DNA from: Allomuricauda sp. CP2A
GTDB lineage: Bacteria > Bacteroidota > Bacteroidia > Flavobacteriales > Flavobacteriaceae
Length of the DNA: 64,000 nt
Assembly: GCF_001683915.1 (NCBI RefSeq)
Contig: NZ_LXTT01000130.1
Span: forward strand, 110,817 to 174,816
Reading direction: 5' to 3'
Position numbers and translations under genes: made by a program. Positions 44,105 through 52,332 of the stretch are shown here, piece after piece. The stretch's first letter is position 1, and every line of letters starts with the position of its first letter. The notes under the pieces were generated by a model. That model had not been told where the DNA came from, made no database searches, and saw nothing but the letters and a program-made list of their open reading frames with translations.

Positions 44105-45145
44105 TTACGGCGCCGGATTGGGAATGGCATTATGGATTTCCTCAATGCCTTTCAAGACCTCATCTGATAAATTTACATCAATACTCCCAATATTTTCCTT
44201 GAGCTGCTCCATACTGGTGGCACCAATAATATTGCTGGTCACAAAAGGTCGGGTGTTCACAAAGGCCAAAGCCATTTGGGCCATGCTCAACCCATGTTTT
44301 TGGGCCAATTCCGCATATTTTTTGGTGGCTTCCACTGCGGTGTCCCCACTATAGCGATTGTAATTTGGAAAAAGGGTGATTCTTCCCTTTCGAGGGGGAA
44401 CTTCCTCTAAATATTTGCCGCTCAAAACGCCAAATCCCAGTGGCGAATAGGCCATCAGTCCAATTTGTTCCCGAATTGAAATTTCAGAGAGTCCCACTTC
44501 AAAAAGTCGGTTCAACAAATTATAGGGGTTTTGGATGGTCTTCATGCGCGGTAGGGTTCTGTGCACTTTGCTTTCTTCCAAAAAGCGCATGGTTCCCCAT
44601 GGCGTTTCGTTGGAAAGTCCCAAATGACGAATCTTCCCTTCAGCGATCAAATCCCGAAAAGTTTCCAAGATTTGGTGGATATTGTCCTCCCAAGAATCCA
44701 CCGCATGGGCATTAAAGCCGCGCTGCCCAAAATAGTTGGTGTTTCGCTCGGGCCAATGCAATTGGTATAAATCGATGTAATCCGTTTGGAGCCTTTTCAG
44801 ACTCCCCTCAACAGATTCTATGATTTCTTTTTTGGTGAATCCCTCATCCCTGATAAACGAAGCCGGCCCTCCCGGGCCTGCCATCTTTGACGCTAGAACA
44901 ACTCGATCTCGATTCCCCGTCTTCTTGAACCAATTACCAATGATCTCCTCGGTCACGGCATACATCTCCTTTTTGGCGGGAATGGGATACAGTTCTGCGG
45001 TATCAAAAAAGTTGATGCCCTGATCCAAGGCATAATCCATCTGCTCAAAACCTTCATCTTGGGTGTTTTGGCGCCCCCAGGTCATGGTGCCCAAACAGAT
45101 TTTACTTATTCTGATATCGGTATGTGGAATTCGGGTGTATTTCAT
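44105..45145 (-). CDS. NADP-dependent aldo/keto reductase (Tas-like)
   Basis: The 346-residue TIM-barrel oxidoreductase has the aldo-keto reductase tetrad: Asp/Tyr in FFDTAELYP, Lys in VLASKM and His in YQLHWPE. It has a long insert (RNTNYFGQRGFNAHAVDSWED) typical of the Tas/YghZ group. It should reduce carbonyl compounds with NADPH; substrate unknown. The ATG at 45145 starts MKYTRIPHTDIRIS as in homologs; an upstream TTG would add seven residues. It is monocistronic between radA and xth. Confidence 0.92.
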   Translation of the reverse strand: MKYTRIPHTDIRISKICLGTMTWGRQNTQDEGFEQMDYALDQGINFFDTAELYPIPAKKEMYAVTEEIIGNWFKKTGNRDRVVLASKMAGPGGPASFIRDEGFTKKEIIESVEGSLKRLQTDYIDLYQLHWPERNTNYFGQRGFNAHAVDSWEDNIHQILETFRDLIAEGKIRHLGLSNETPWGTMRFLEESKVHRTLPRMKTIQNPYNLLNRLFEVGLSEISIREQIGLMAYSPLGFGVLSGKYLEEVPPRKGRITLFPNYNRYSGDTAVEATKKYAELAQKHGLSMAQMALAFVNTRPFVTSNIIGATSMEQLKENIGSIDVNLSDEVLKGIEEIHNAIPNPAP

Positions 45146-45207
45146 CAAACTATTTTTTTTAAGCAACTAAGGTAGTCAATCCTATTTTTTGACTTTTAAA
45201 GCAATTG

Positions 45208-45972
45208 TTATTTTTCCAACTCCAATAAAATGGGGCAATGATCACTGTGTTTTGCTTCCGAAAGAATGACCGAACGCTTTAAACGGTTTTCCAGTGATTC
45301 GTTGACCATTCCATAATCCAAGCGCCAGCCCTTATTGTTGTTTCTGGCGTTGGCTCGGTAGCTCCACCACGTATAATTGTGGGGGTCTTTGTTGAAATGC
45401 CTAAAACTGTCAATAAAGCCGCTTTTGATAAAATTTCCAATCCATTCGCGCTCCACGGGCAAAAATCCCGATACATTTTTGTTGCGGACCGGATCGTGGA
45501 TATCAATGGCTTCATGACAAATGTTGTAATCCCCGCAAACCACAAGATTGGGGCGTTCCTTTCGAAGCTCATCGGCATAGTTCTGAAAATCGTCCATGTA
45601 CGTCAACTTTAGATCTAGACGGTCCATGTTGGTGCCTGACGGCAAATACATGCTCATAATAGACAAGTCACCGTAATCAACACGCAAGTTCCGTCCCTCA
45701 ACATCCATATAATCGATTCCAGTGCCATATTCCACATGGTCCGGTTCCTCCTTGCAGAGCAATGCCACCCCACTATATCCTTTTTTCTGGGCACTGAACC
45801 AATAGTGGTAAGGGTATCCGGCTTCCTCGAGAACCGTGGTGTCCACCTGTTCTTTCATGGCCTTGGTTTCCTGAAGGCATACCACATCTGGATTTACAGT
45901 TTGCAGCCAATCCACAAAGCCTTTGTTCATTGCGGCCCTGATGCCATTTACATTGTACGAGACAATCTTCAT
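45208..45972 (-). CDS. xth: exodeoxyribonuclease III (AP endonuclease)
   Basis: This Mg-dependent enzyme cuts DNA at abasic sites in base excision repair. The 254-residue protein has KIVSYNVNGIRAA at the start, CLQETKA (metal-binding Glu), VVCGDYNICHE (catalytic Asp/Asn) and the C-terminal SDHCPILLEL (catalytic His). The longer open frame begins at 46101, but ATG 45972 gives the usual start, and a -7 element lies 14 bases before it, so the earlier codons are not transcribed. Confidence 0.95.
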   Translation of the reverse strand: MKIVSYNVNGIRAAMNKGFVDWLQTVNPDVVCLQETKAMKEQVDTTVLEEAGYPYHYWFSAQKKGYSGVALLCKEEPDHVEYGTGIDYMDVEGRNLRVDYGDLSIMSMYLPSGTNMDRLDLKLTYMDDFQNYADELRKERPNLVVCGDYNICHEAIDIHDPVRNKNVSGFLPVEREWIGNFIKSGFIDSFRHFNKDPHNYTWWSYRANARNNNKGWRLDYGMVNESLENRLKRSVILSEAKHSDHCPILLELEK

Positions 45973-45986
45973 TTTAAAATTTTGCC

Positions 45987-45994
45987 CAAAAATA
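45987..45994 (-). promoter_or_regulatory. -7 promoter element for xth
   Basis: The minus strand reads TATTTTTG, a perfect -7 match ending 14 bases before the xth ATG. It fixes the start at 45972. Confidence 0.62.
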
Positions 45995-46042
45995 GCCATT
46001 GCAGTGGTTTTGTTAAAATAAACCTGTTTTACATTCATACTG

Positions 46043-46050
46043 TACCTTTG
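46043..46050 (+). promoter_or_regulatory. -7 promoter element for the 46100 outer-membrane protein gene
   Basis: TACCTTTG, a perfect -7 match, lies 49 bases before the ATG at 46100. Confidence 0.6.
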
Positions 46051-46099
46051 TTTTTGGAACGCTAATTGATTATCCTTCCATGAATTAAAAACATGCCTC

Positions 46100-46612
46100 A
46101 TGAAAAAACTTTTGCTCCTCGGTTTCTTGTTTTCTGGTTATGTGATGTCGGCCCAAGCCTACCCTGCCTTGTACAATAACAACGAGATCAAGCTCAACAT
46201 TGGACTGTTTTTGGCCACTACCACGGTTGAAGGTTCGTATGAATACTACTTTAGTGAAGATGCCAGTATTGGGGCAACGATCTATTTTGACGACGATGCC
46301 ACCGACTTCAATGGGAATTTTGGAATTGGACCCAATTTCAGGGCGTATTTTGGCTATCAGCCCAGAAGCGGGTTCTTTGCCGAGGCCTTTGGCCTGTACT
46401 ACACCGGTGAAGATGAGATTGAAAATGAACTTCAACGGAACAGGGACTACAGCACTACGGCCCTAGGTTTGGGATTGGGCAATAAATGGTCTACCCGGGA
46501 TCAACGGTTCACCGTGGAAATTTTTGGAGGTTTGGGCAGAAATATCAATCCCGAGGATTTTCAGGACGACTTCATGTACCGCGGAGGATTGTCTGTTGGA
46601 TTTCGGTTTTAA
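46100..46612 (+). CDS. small outer-membrane beta-barrel protein
   Basis: The 170-residue product has a signal peptide (cleavage near MSAQA) followed by alternating aromatic/glycine beta strands. These include LNIGLFLATTTVEGSYEYYF, FFAEAFGLYYTG and ALGLGLGNKWS, and it ends with Phe in VGFRF, as expected for an eight-stranded barrel inserted by BamA. It resembles the DUF3575/OmpW-like small barrels of Bacteroidota. Function is unknown. It is followed 23 bases later by the cysteine hydrolase gene. Confidence 0.82.
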   Translation: MKKLLLLGFLFSGYVMSAQAYPALYNNNEIKLNIGLFLATTTVEGSYEYYFSEDASIGATIYFDDDATDFNGNFGIGPNFRAYFGYQPRSGFFAEAFGLYYTGEDEIENELQRNRDYSTTALGLGLGNKWSTRDQRFTVEIFGGLGRNINPEDFQDDFMYRGGLSVGFRF

Positions 46613-46635
46613 TCCCTACTTTTAATCTAAATTTA

Positions 46636-47196
46636 ATGGGGATGACCGCCTTACTCCTTATCGATATCCAACAAGGGCTTCAAGAAATGGAATTTTATGG
46701 CACGGAACGCAGCAATCCGGATGCTGAGGCCAATTGTCAAAAAATCCTGTATGCCTTCCGAAAGAGAAAATGGCCCATTTTTCATGTGCAGCACTGTTCC
46801 ACAAATCCAGAATCACCACTGCACCCCAGCAAAAAGGGAAATGCCTTCCATCCTTCGGCAAAACCGTTGGAACATGAGCCCATCATCCAAAAAAATGTGA
46901 ACAGCGCCTTTATCGGAACAGATTTGGAAGCTCGGTTAAAGTCCCAAAACATTACCGATTTGATCATTGTTGGGCTTACTGTGGAGCACTGCATCTCCAC
47001 CTCGGTGAGGATGGCCGCCAATCTGGGTTTTAAGGTTACTTTGGTCTCGGATGCCACCGCCGCCTTTGACAAAATTGGCGTGGATGGCAAAACGTATGGT
47101 GCCGATATCATTCACAATACTGCCCTGGCCAATTTAAAGGATGAATTTGCCCATGTGACAAATACAACAACTTTATTGAAAGAACTGGTAGATTAG
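46636..47196 (+). CDS. isochorismatase-family cysteine hydrolase
   Basis: The 186-residue cytosolic protein has the Asp-Lys-Cys triad of the family: Asp in ALLLIDIQQG, Lys in IIQKNVNSAF and Cys in TVEHCISTSVRMAANLGF, with the cis-peptide before the Cys region. Relatives hydrolyse isochorismate, nicotinamide or N-carbamoyl compounds; the substrate here is not clear. The frame is open from 46486, but ATG 46636 (or 46642) gives the normal N-terminus, so the earlier part overlaps the barrel gene only by chance. Confidence 0.88.
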   Translation: MGMTALLLIDIQQGLQEMEFYGTERSNPDAEANCQKILYAFRKRKWPIFHVQHCSTNPESPLHPSKKGNAFHPSAKPLEHEPIIQKNVNSAFIGTDLEARLKSQNITDLIIVGLTVEHCISTSVRMAANLGFKVTLVSDATAAFDKIGVDGKTYGADIIHNTALANLKDEFAHVTNTTTLLKELVD

Positions 47197-47200
47197 TTGT

Positions 47201-47208
47201 TATTTTTG
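47201..47208 (+). promoter_or_regulatory. -7 promoter element before a short ORF and the 47360 TonB receptor
   Basis: TATTTTTG, a perfect -7 match; a TTG at 47176-47178, 22 bases upstream, may be the -33 element. The next ATG is 7 bases downstream. Confidence 0.6.
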
Positions 47209-47215
47209 TGCCAAT

Positions 47216-47329
47216 ATGATGCACATCATCAGCCCATACCTTAATAGTGTTATTGACCCGGTATTATTTTCCGAAAAAGTGCCTCTTGTCTATGGCAGGG
47301 CAATCCACCCATTTTTGTGCGAAAACTGA
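47216..47329 (+). CDS. candidate 37-residue leader peptide upstream of a TonB receptor
   Basis: The ORF MMHIISPYLNSVIDPVLFSE followed by KVPLVYGRAIHPFLCEN opens 7 bases after a consensus -7 element and closes 30 bases before the receptor's GTG start. No homology is recognised. Position suggests a leader peptide that could couple translation to receptor expression; it may also be chance, since the stretch is only 38 codons. Confidence 0.35.
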   Translation: MMHIISPYLNSVIDPVLFSEKVPLVYGRAIHPFLCEN

Positions 47330-47359
47330 AGAAAACAATACATACAAAAAGCATTCCCA

Positions 47360-49450
47360 GTGAATAGTTATAATTCCCCTAAAAACGCAATAAAAGTTCT
47401 TTTTTATAGTCTAACACTGCTTTGTACAGCCCAAATTTTGGGTCAACAAGTGCAAAGAGATTCCATAACCCAGTTGGATGAGATCATCCTCACCGAAGAT
47501 CTAGCTCCAAAAAAGGCCACGGGCATTACGGCTTCATCCACCATCAGCACCAAAACCTTTGAGCGCTTCAATCCAACCGATATTCCTTCGGCAGTGAACC
47601 AAATTTCCGGGGTATATATTCTTTCCGGGGCCATCAACACCAACCGGATCACCATTCGTGGTGTAGGTGCCCGCACGTTGTACGGAACAGACAAACTCCG
47701 CATGTACTTCAATGGCATTCCCGTGACCAACGGCACCAATTTTTCTGATATTGAGGCCTTCGATTTGGAAAATTTGGGCTCTCTGGAGGTCATTAAAGGC
47801 CCAAAGGGAACAGCGTATGGTTCCAATTTGGGCGGTGCCATTATTTTGGATACCAAATCGGCACAAGCGGACGAGACCCAACTCATCAATACCACCACAG
47901 TGGGATCGTACAATATGCTGAAAGACAACCTTTCGTTCACCCATTCTGAAAAATCTTTTGATCTCACTTTTAGCTACAATCATTTGGAAACGGATGGCTA
48001 CCGACAGAACAGTCGTTTTGAACGTGATGGTTTTTTGTTGACGAGCAACGTCAACCTTAGTACAAAAAGCAGTGTGGGCATCTTGGTGAACTATATCGAC
48101 TACACCGCCGGCATTGCCAGTTCCATCAACCAGACCGATTTGGAGGAGGACCCCACCCGCGCAGCTGGAAACTGGTTGGCAGCACAAGGGTTTGAAGCCA
48201 ATAAATATTTGCTTACGGGATTATCGCACACCTATAAATTTTCGGAAGCGTTCCGAAATACCAGTAGCATTTTTTATACCTACACGGACCATTACGAGCC
48301 ACGTCCTTTTAATATTTTGGATGAATTCACCAACGGTTTTGGCTTCCGAAGTCAATTTGAGGGCAGCTTTGATAAGGCCGAATATACGTTTGGAGCCGAA
48401 CTTTATAAGGATGAATACCATTGGAGTACCATTGAGAACCTGTACGAGGACAACAATGGCAATGGAAGTCTTGAGGGTGACCGTTTGAGCCAGAACACCG
48501 AGTTCCGGAGGCAGTTCAATGCATTTGCTACGTTTACATATGCCTTGACCGATGCTTTTTCGGCCCAAGTGGGACTCAACCTCAACAAAACCCATTATGA
48601 TTTTAATGACCTGTTCAACCAAGGAGCTTCCAATACATCGGCCACACGAAATTTTGACGCCATTTTGTTGCCCAGTTTTGGACTGCAATATGCCCTGAAC
48701 AATGGGAATTTGTACGCCAACATCAGTCGTGGGTTCTCCAATCCCGGTTTGGAGGAAACCTTGACCCCCGAGGGTGTTATCAACCCCGATATTGCCCAAG
48801 AGACCGGTACCAATTATGAAATCGGTGCACAATGGACCTTGTTGCAAAAACGCTTTTCCGCCAACGTGGCCCTGTACCGCATGGACATCAACAACCTTTT
48901 GGTGGCCCAACGCGTGGGCGAGGACCAGTACATTGGCACAAACGCCGGGGAAACCCGTCACCAAGGTCTGGAAATGAATGTGAAATACATCGCCCGGCTG
49001 TCCAGCCAACTTTCGCTGGCACCCTATTTCAGCTATACCTTTAACGACCATACGTTTGTGGATTTTGTGGACGAGGACAATGATTATTCCGGTAACCCTT
49101 TGACCGGGGTGCCCAAACACCGATTGAACACGGGAATAGACCTGCAACATACCAATGGTTTGCAACTGAACCTTACCCACCAGTACGTGGACCAGATTCC
49201 TTTGAACGATGCCAACACGCTGAGCAGCGATTCCTTTAATGTCTTTAATGCCAAATTGGGGTACAAAACACAGCTCTCCAGCCAGTTTTCTTTGGGCGTG
49301 CATGCTGGAATCAACAATGTGTTTGATACCACCTATGCGCAATCCGTGTTGATCAATGCCACAGGATTTGGCGGCGCGCAACCGCGCTTCTTTTACCCAG
49401 GGAACGGCAGAAACTACTTTGTAGGGGTGCGTTTGGGGTATCTTTTTTAG
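47360..49450 (+). CDS. TonB-dependent receptor, siderophore-type architecture
   Basis: The 696-residue outer-membrane receptor has a signal peptide (cleavage near LGQQ), a short TonB-box region (LDEIILTEDL), a plug with ITIRGVGARTLYGTDKLRMY and LEVIKGPKGTAYGSNLGGAI, and a barrel ending VGVRLGYLF. It lacks a CarboxypepD_reg domain and a SusD partner, like iron-siderophore or related receptors. The ligand is not determined by visible motifs. The start is GTG; no ATG precedes the signal peptide. It is transcribed alone with a long leader that holds a 37-codon ORF. Confidence 0.9.
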   Translation: MNSYNSPKNAIKVLFYSLTLLCTAQILGQQVQRDSITQLDEIILTEDLAPKKATGITASSTISTKTFERFNPTDIPSAVNQISGVYILSGAINTNRITIRGVGARTLYGTDKLRMYFNGIPVTNGTNFSDIEAFDLENLGSLEVIKGPKGTAYGSNLGGAIILDTKSAQADETQLINTTTVGSYNMLKDNLSFTHSEKSFDLTFSYNHLETDGYRQNSRFERDGFLLTSNVNLSTKSSVGILVNYIDYTAGIASSINQTDLEEDPTRAAGNWLAAQGFEANKYLLTGLSHTYKFSEAFRNTSSIFYTYTDHYEPRPFNILDEFTNGFGFRSQFEGSFDKAEYTFGAELYKDEYHWSTIENLYEDNNGNGSLEGDRLSQNTEFRRQFNAFATFTYALTDAFSAQVGLNLNKTHYDFNDLFNQGASNTSATRNFDAILLPSFGLQYALNNGNLYANISRGFSNPGLEETLTPEGVINPDIAQETGTNYEIGAQWTLLQKRFSANVALYRMDINNLLVAQRVGEDQYIGTNAGETRHQGLEMNVKYIARLSSQLSLAPYFSYTFNDHTFVDFVDEDNDYSGNPLTGVPKHRLNTGIDLQHTNGLQLNLTHQYVDQIPLNDANTLSSDSFNVFNAKLGYKTQLSSQFSLGVHAGINNVFDTTYAQSVLINATGFGGAQPRFFYPGNGRNYFVGVRLGYLF

Positions 49451-49591
49451 GTGAACAACCGCTTTACTGCTTCTATTTAGAGATGATACCCTATATGACC
49501 GGGGGTGAAAATGGCGTGGTGCTGCCAAGTTTGATATGATGATTGGGGAGTAGTGAAATTATATATAAGTGAAAACATTCGTTTAGATATG

Positions 49592-49599
49592 TATCTTTG
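49592..49599 (+). promoter_or_regulatory. -7 promoter element of the methyltransferase gene (leaderless arrangement)
   Basis: TATCTTTG is a perfect -7 match and ends just 4 bases before the ATG at 49604, so transcription should begin at or next to the start codon. The 140 bases before it hold nothing else recognisable. Confidence 0.6.
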
Positions 49600-49603
49600 A
49601 AAT

Positions 49604-50584
49604 ATGTATCAAGAAAAACTAACATTTATTGACCTCTTTTGTGGTATTGGAGGTTTTAGAGTTGCTTTCGAAGAAGCTTGTGCTGAAAATGACATAATCC
49701 CAGAATGTGTATTCTCTTCTGACATAGACAAATTTGCTCAAGATTCATATGAAGCAAATTTTGGGGAAAGACCATACGGAGATATTACCAAAGTAAACGA
49801 AAAGGATATTCCTGATCATGATATTTTATTTGCAGGATTTCCTTGCCAGCCTTTCAGCATTATAGGTCAAATGAAAGGCCTTAGCGATACTAGAGGAACC
49901 CTTTTTTTTGATATAGCTCGAATACTAAAGGAAAAACAGCCTAAAGCATTTATATTAGAAAATGTCAAACAGCTTGTAGGACACGACAAGGGAAAAACTT
50001 TAAAAGTTATTCTCAAATCTCTAAAAGAATTAGGCTATCACGTCAATTACAGTGTCTTGAATGCGTTGGATTATGGATTGCCTCAAAAAAGAGAAAGAGT
50101 TGTTATTGTAGGTCATAGAGAGCCAATAATGTTTACTTTTCCAAACCCTGAAAAACCTTATAAATCTCTTTCTGAAATCTTAGAAAAAAATGTAAATAAA
50201 AAGCATTTCGCTTCAGACTACATCCAAGAAAAGAGAAAGAACAGCCATAAATCTTCATATTATCCATCAATTTGGCATGAAAATAAATCTGGTAACATTT
50301 GCTCTTATCCATACTCCTGTGCTTTGAGAGCAGGAGCATCTTATAATTATCTTTTGGTTAATGGAGAAAGAAGGCTTACACCTAGAGAAATGTTCAGATT
50401 ACAAGGATTTCCTGACTCTTACAAAATTGTAGTTAGTGATGGCCAAGCAAGAAAACAAGCTGGTAACGCTGTTCCTGTAAACATGATCAAAGCTGTAGCT
50501 TTAAAGTTATTGCCATATGTTGCCATTGGAATGGATCAGACCGCTGTTTTAAGAGAATATGATTTACGCTTTAATGCAAGTTAA
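49604..50584 (+). CDS. type II DNA (cytosine-5) methyltransferase
   Basis: The 326-residue protein has the ordered m5C-methyltransferase motifs: I (DLFCGIGGF, 10-18), IV with catalytic Cys81 (GFPCQPFS), VI (LENVK, 118-122), VIII (QKRERV, 161-166), IX (RRLTPREMFRLQGFP, 256-270) and X (AGNAVPVN, 286-293). The target-recognition region is about 185-250. It protects DNA against the partner endonuclease encoded 2 bases downstream. Base composition is clearly richer in A and T than in the genes around it, with AAA/TTT-heavy codons, a mark of recent transfer. Recognition sequence is not predictable here. Confidence 0.95.
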   Translation: MYQEKLTFIDLFCGIGGFRVAFEEACAENDIIPECVFSSDIDKFAQDSYEANFGERPYGDITKVNEKDIPDHDILFAGFPCQPFSIIGQMKGLSDTRGTLFFDIARILKEKQPKAFILENVKQLVGHDKGKTLKVILKSLKELGYHVNYSVLNALDYGLPQKRERVVIVGHREPIMFTFPNPEKPYKSLSEILEKNVNKKHFASDYIQEKRKNSHKSSYYPSIWHENKSGNICSYPYSCALRAGASYNYLLVNGERRLTPREMFRLQGFPDSYKIVVSDGQARKQAGNAVPVNMIKAVALKLLPYVAIGMDQTAVLREYDLRFNAS

Positions 50585-50586
50585 AA

Positions 50587-51339
50587 ATGGGAAAAAAGCA
50601 ATCACCAAAACTGAGAACAGTTAATAAATCAATTGCTGCATACCCACTAAATCAATTCAATAGTGATTTCCCATACATTTTAGGACAAGAAATTGTATAT
50701 CTTCTTGCCAGCAAAGGTCGAGCTGATTTACAAGGAAATGAGTGGGAACAGATATTCGCTCAGTGCATTGGAGCTGAATGGAAGCCATCAAATGTTGGTC
50801 TTGATGATGTAGTAATGGGTAATACAGCTTGGGGTGCAAAAACAGTTAAATCTGGAGTCAAGGATTTCAGAAATTTAAGACATGTCAGATTGATTTCTGG
50901 AAGAAATTCACCTATTTATTCTTATGGTGGAACAATTGATACAACTATTGAACCAAACCTAATAGGGGAACAAGTTTTAGAGATTTGGAACGAGCGTGTT
51001 TCAGCAATTCGTGAGAAATATAAACATCTTCGTACAGTTGTTTTGGTTAAATCAGACAGTCTTTCTCAAGTAGCCGTATTTGAGTTTGAAACCATTCGCT
51101 ATGATGCTGAACTTTTTGATTTTTCTTGGAATCAAAGGGGCAACCTGGAAGGCTTTATTAAAGGAACCAAAGAAAAGCGATTTGTATGGCAGCCTCATGG
51201 TTCACAATTTACAATTATTGAAAAAGTTCCTGAACACACACTGATTCTAAAAATTAAACAACCTGAAACTCTGAATAAAGAAAAAGTACTAAGAGCAATT
51301 GGGTTTGATAAATCTTGGGTTACAATTGAGCGGAAATAA
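50587..51339 (+). CDS. type II restriction endonuclease (partner of the m5C methyltransferase)
   Basis: The 250-residue protein has no family I can name, but its place 2 bases after an m5C methyltransferase and its equally AT-rich DNA make it the restriction enzyme of the pair. A likely PD-(D/E)xK nuclease core is LDDVVMGN (Asp73/74) followed by WGAKTVK (Lys85). The expected acidic residue before Ala-Lys is Gly83, so another acid, perhaps Glu54 in the preceding helix (NEWEQIF), may complete the site, as in enzymes where the Glu has moved. The pair has no methylase-specific regulator (C protein). Confidence 0.75.
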   Translation: MGKKQSPKLRTVNKSIAAYPLNQFNSDFPYILGQEIVYLLASKGRADLQGNEWEQIFAQCIGAEWKPSNVGLDDVVMGNTAWGAKTVKSGVKDFRNLRHVRLISGRNSPIYSYGGTIDTTIEPNLIGEQVLEIWNERVSAIREKYKHLRTVVLVKSDSLSQVAVFEFETIRYDAELFDFSWNQRGNLEGFIKGTKEKRFVWQPHGSQFTIIEKVPEHTLILKIKQPETLNKEKVLRAIGFDKSWVTIERK

Positions 51340-51370
51340 ATTGATTAAACTATAATAAACATCTATTGCT

Positions 51371-51562
51371 TCACCCCAAAACCCTCCTCATCCCCCGCAA
51401 CGCCGTCACCACATCTTGAAGTTCCACTTTGGTAAAGCAGTCCTCCTCAATATAGAACAACATTTCCACGGCCAAATCTAGATAATGGGCCAGTGCTTCA
51501 GGTGTGCTGTAGGTATCGGTGATCCAATCTTGGAACTGTACGATTTGGGTTTCGTTCAACAT
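51371..51562 (-). CDS. short acidic hypothetical protein
   Basis: This 63-residue ORF begins MLNETQIVQFQDWITDTY; an upstream ATG at 51589 would add nine residues. It is acidic and helical (EALAHYLDLAVEMLFYIEEDCF). I recognise no family. GTATTTTG lies a few bases upstream on the minus strand and partly matches a -7 element, supporting expression from the shorter start. It lies directly after the restriction-modification pair, on the opposite strand, but its base composition resembles the chromosome rather than the transferred pair. Confidence 0.5.
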   Translation of the reverse strand: MLNETQIVQFQDWITDTYSTPEALAHYLDLAVEMLFYIEEDCFTKVELQDVVTALRGMRRVLG

Positions 51563-51691
51563 AGAAGCAAAATACCACTCAATTTTCATTTTTGTTACTA
51601 CGAATAAGTAGCTTTTCCTTCGGAAAAACTCGAACTGACGGGTTTACAACATCTACTATTCCGTATCTTAGTCAGAACGTAACACTGCTCT

Positions 51692-52204
51692 ATGCAAAAG
51701 TTGGTCTTGATCGTTTTGTCGTTCATTATCCTCTCCTGTGCCGAGAAAGCGCAGAAAGAGGTCAGTTCCATGCATCCCGTAAACTGGAATAGCCGCTCCA
51801 TAACCCTTTCGGCCAGTGATTCCTTGGTACAGGGCACCACCTACCTTTCCGTATACTCACAGATCTATAGCGAAACGGAACACCGCACCCATAACCTTAC
51901 GGGCACCATCAGCATGCGGAACACCAACCTCAGGGATTCCATTTACATCCACAAAGCGGAGTATTTTGATACCCACGGCAGCTCCATCCGCACCTACTTC
52001 AATAAGCCCATTTTCATAAAGCCTATGGAAACCGTGGAAATTGTCATCGATGAAAAGGACCAATCCGGGGGAACTGGAGCCAACTTTCTGTTCCAATGGT
52101 CCATAAAGCCTAATACACACGAGCCCTATTTTGAGGGGGTAATGATCTCCACCTCGGGACAACAAGGCCTCTCCTTTACCACCCAGGGCATTCGGGTGGA
52201 ATGA
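51692..52204 (+). CDS. DUF3124 lipoprotein
   Basis: The 170-residue product has a lipobox IILSC (Cys16) and the DUF3124 pattern: TTYLSVYSQIYSE, LTGTISMRNTNLRDSIYI, AEYFDTHGSSIRTYFNKPIF and SGGTGANFLFQWS. It should be an all-beta envelope protein. Function of the family is unknown. A partial promoter (TTTA, 17 bases, TATCTTAG) lies just upstream. Confidence 0.85.
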   Translation: MQKLVLIVLSFIILSCAEKAQKEVSSMHPVNWNSRSITLSASDSLVQGTTYLSVYSQIYSETEHRTHNLTGTISMRNTNLRDSIYIHKAEYFDTHGSSIRTYFNKPIFIKPMETVEIVIDEKDQSGGTGANFLFQWSIKPNTHEPYFEGVMISTSGQQGLSFTTQGIRVE

Positions 52205-52332
52205 TCTATGTCAAACTTTTAGGCTCACAATCTTCTCCCTAAATGTTAATCCATATTCCGTATATTAGTAAGGGTTCCCTTCACAGCATTTTGCGGAGCG
52301 GCCTGTACATGCAACCGAACAAACAATCCCTT

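Noticed and set aside
48221..49528. 435-residue open frame on the minus strand within the TonB receptor gene
   Set aside because: It lies wholly antisense to a well-supported receptor, has low-complexity His/Val/Gly-rich translation and no recognisable domain; it follows from the codon bias of the true gene.
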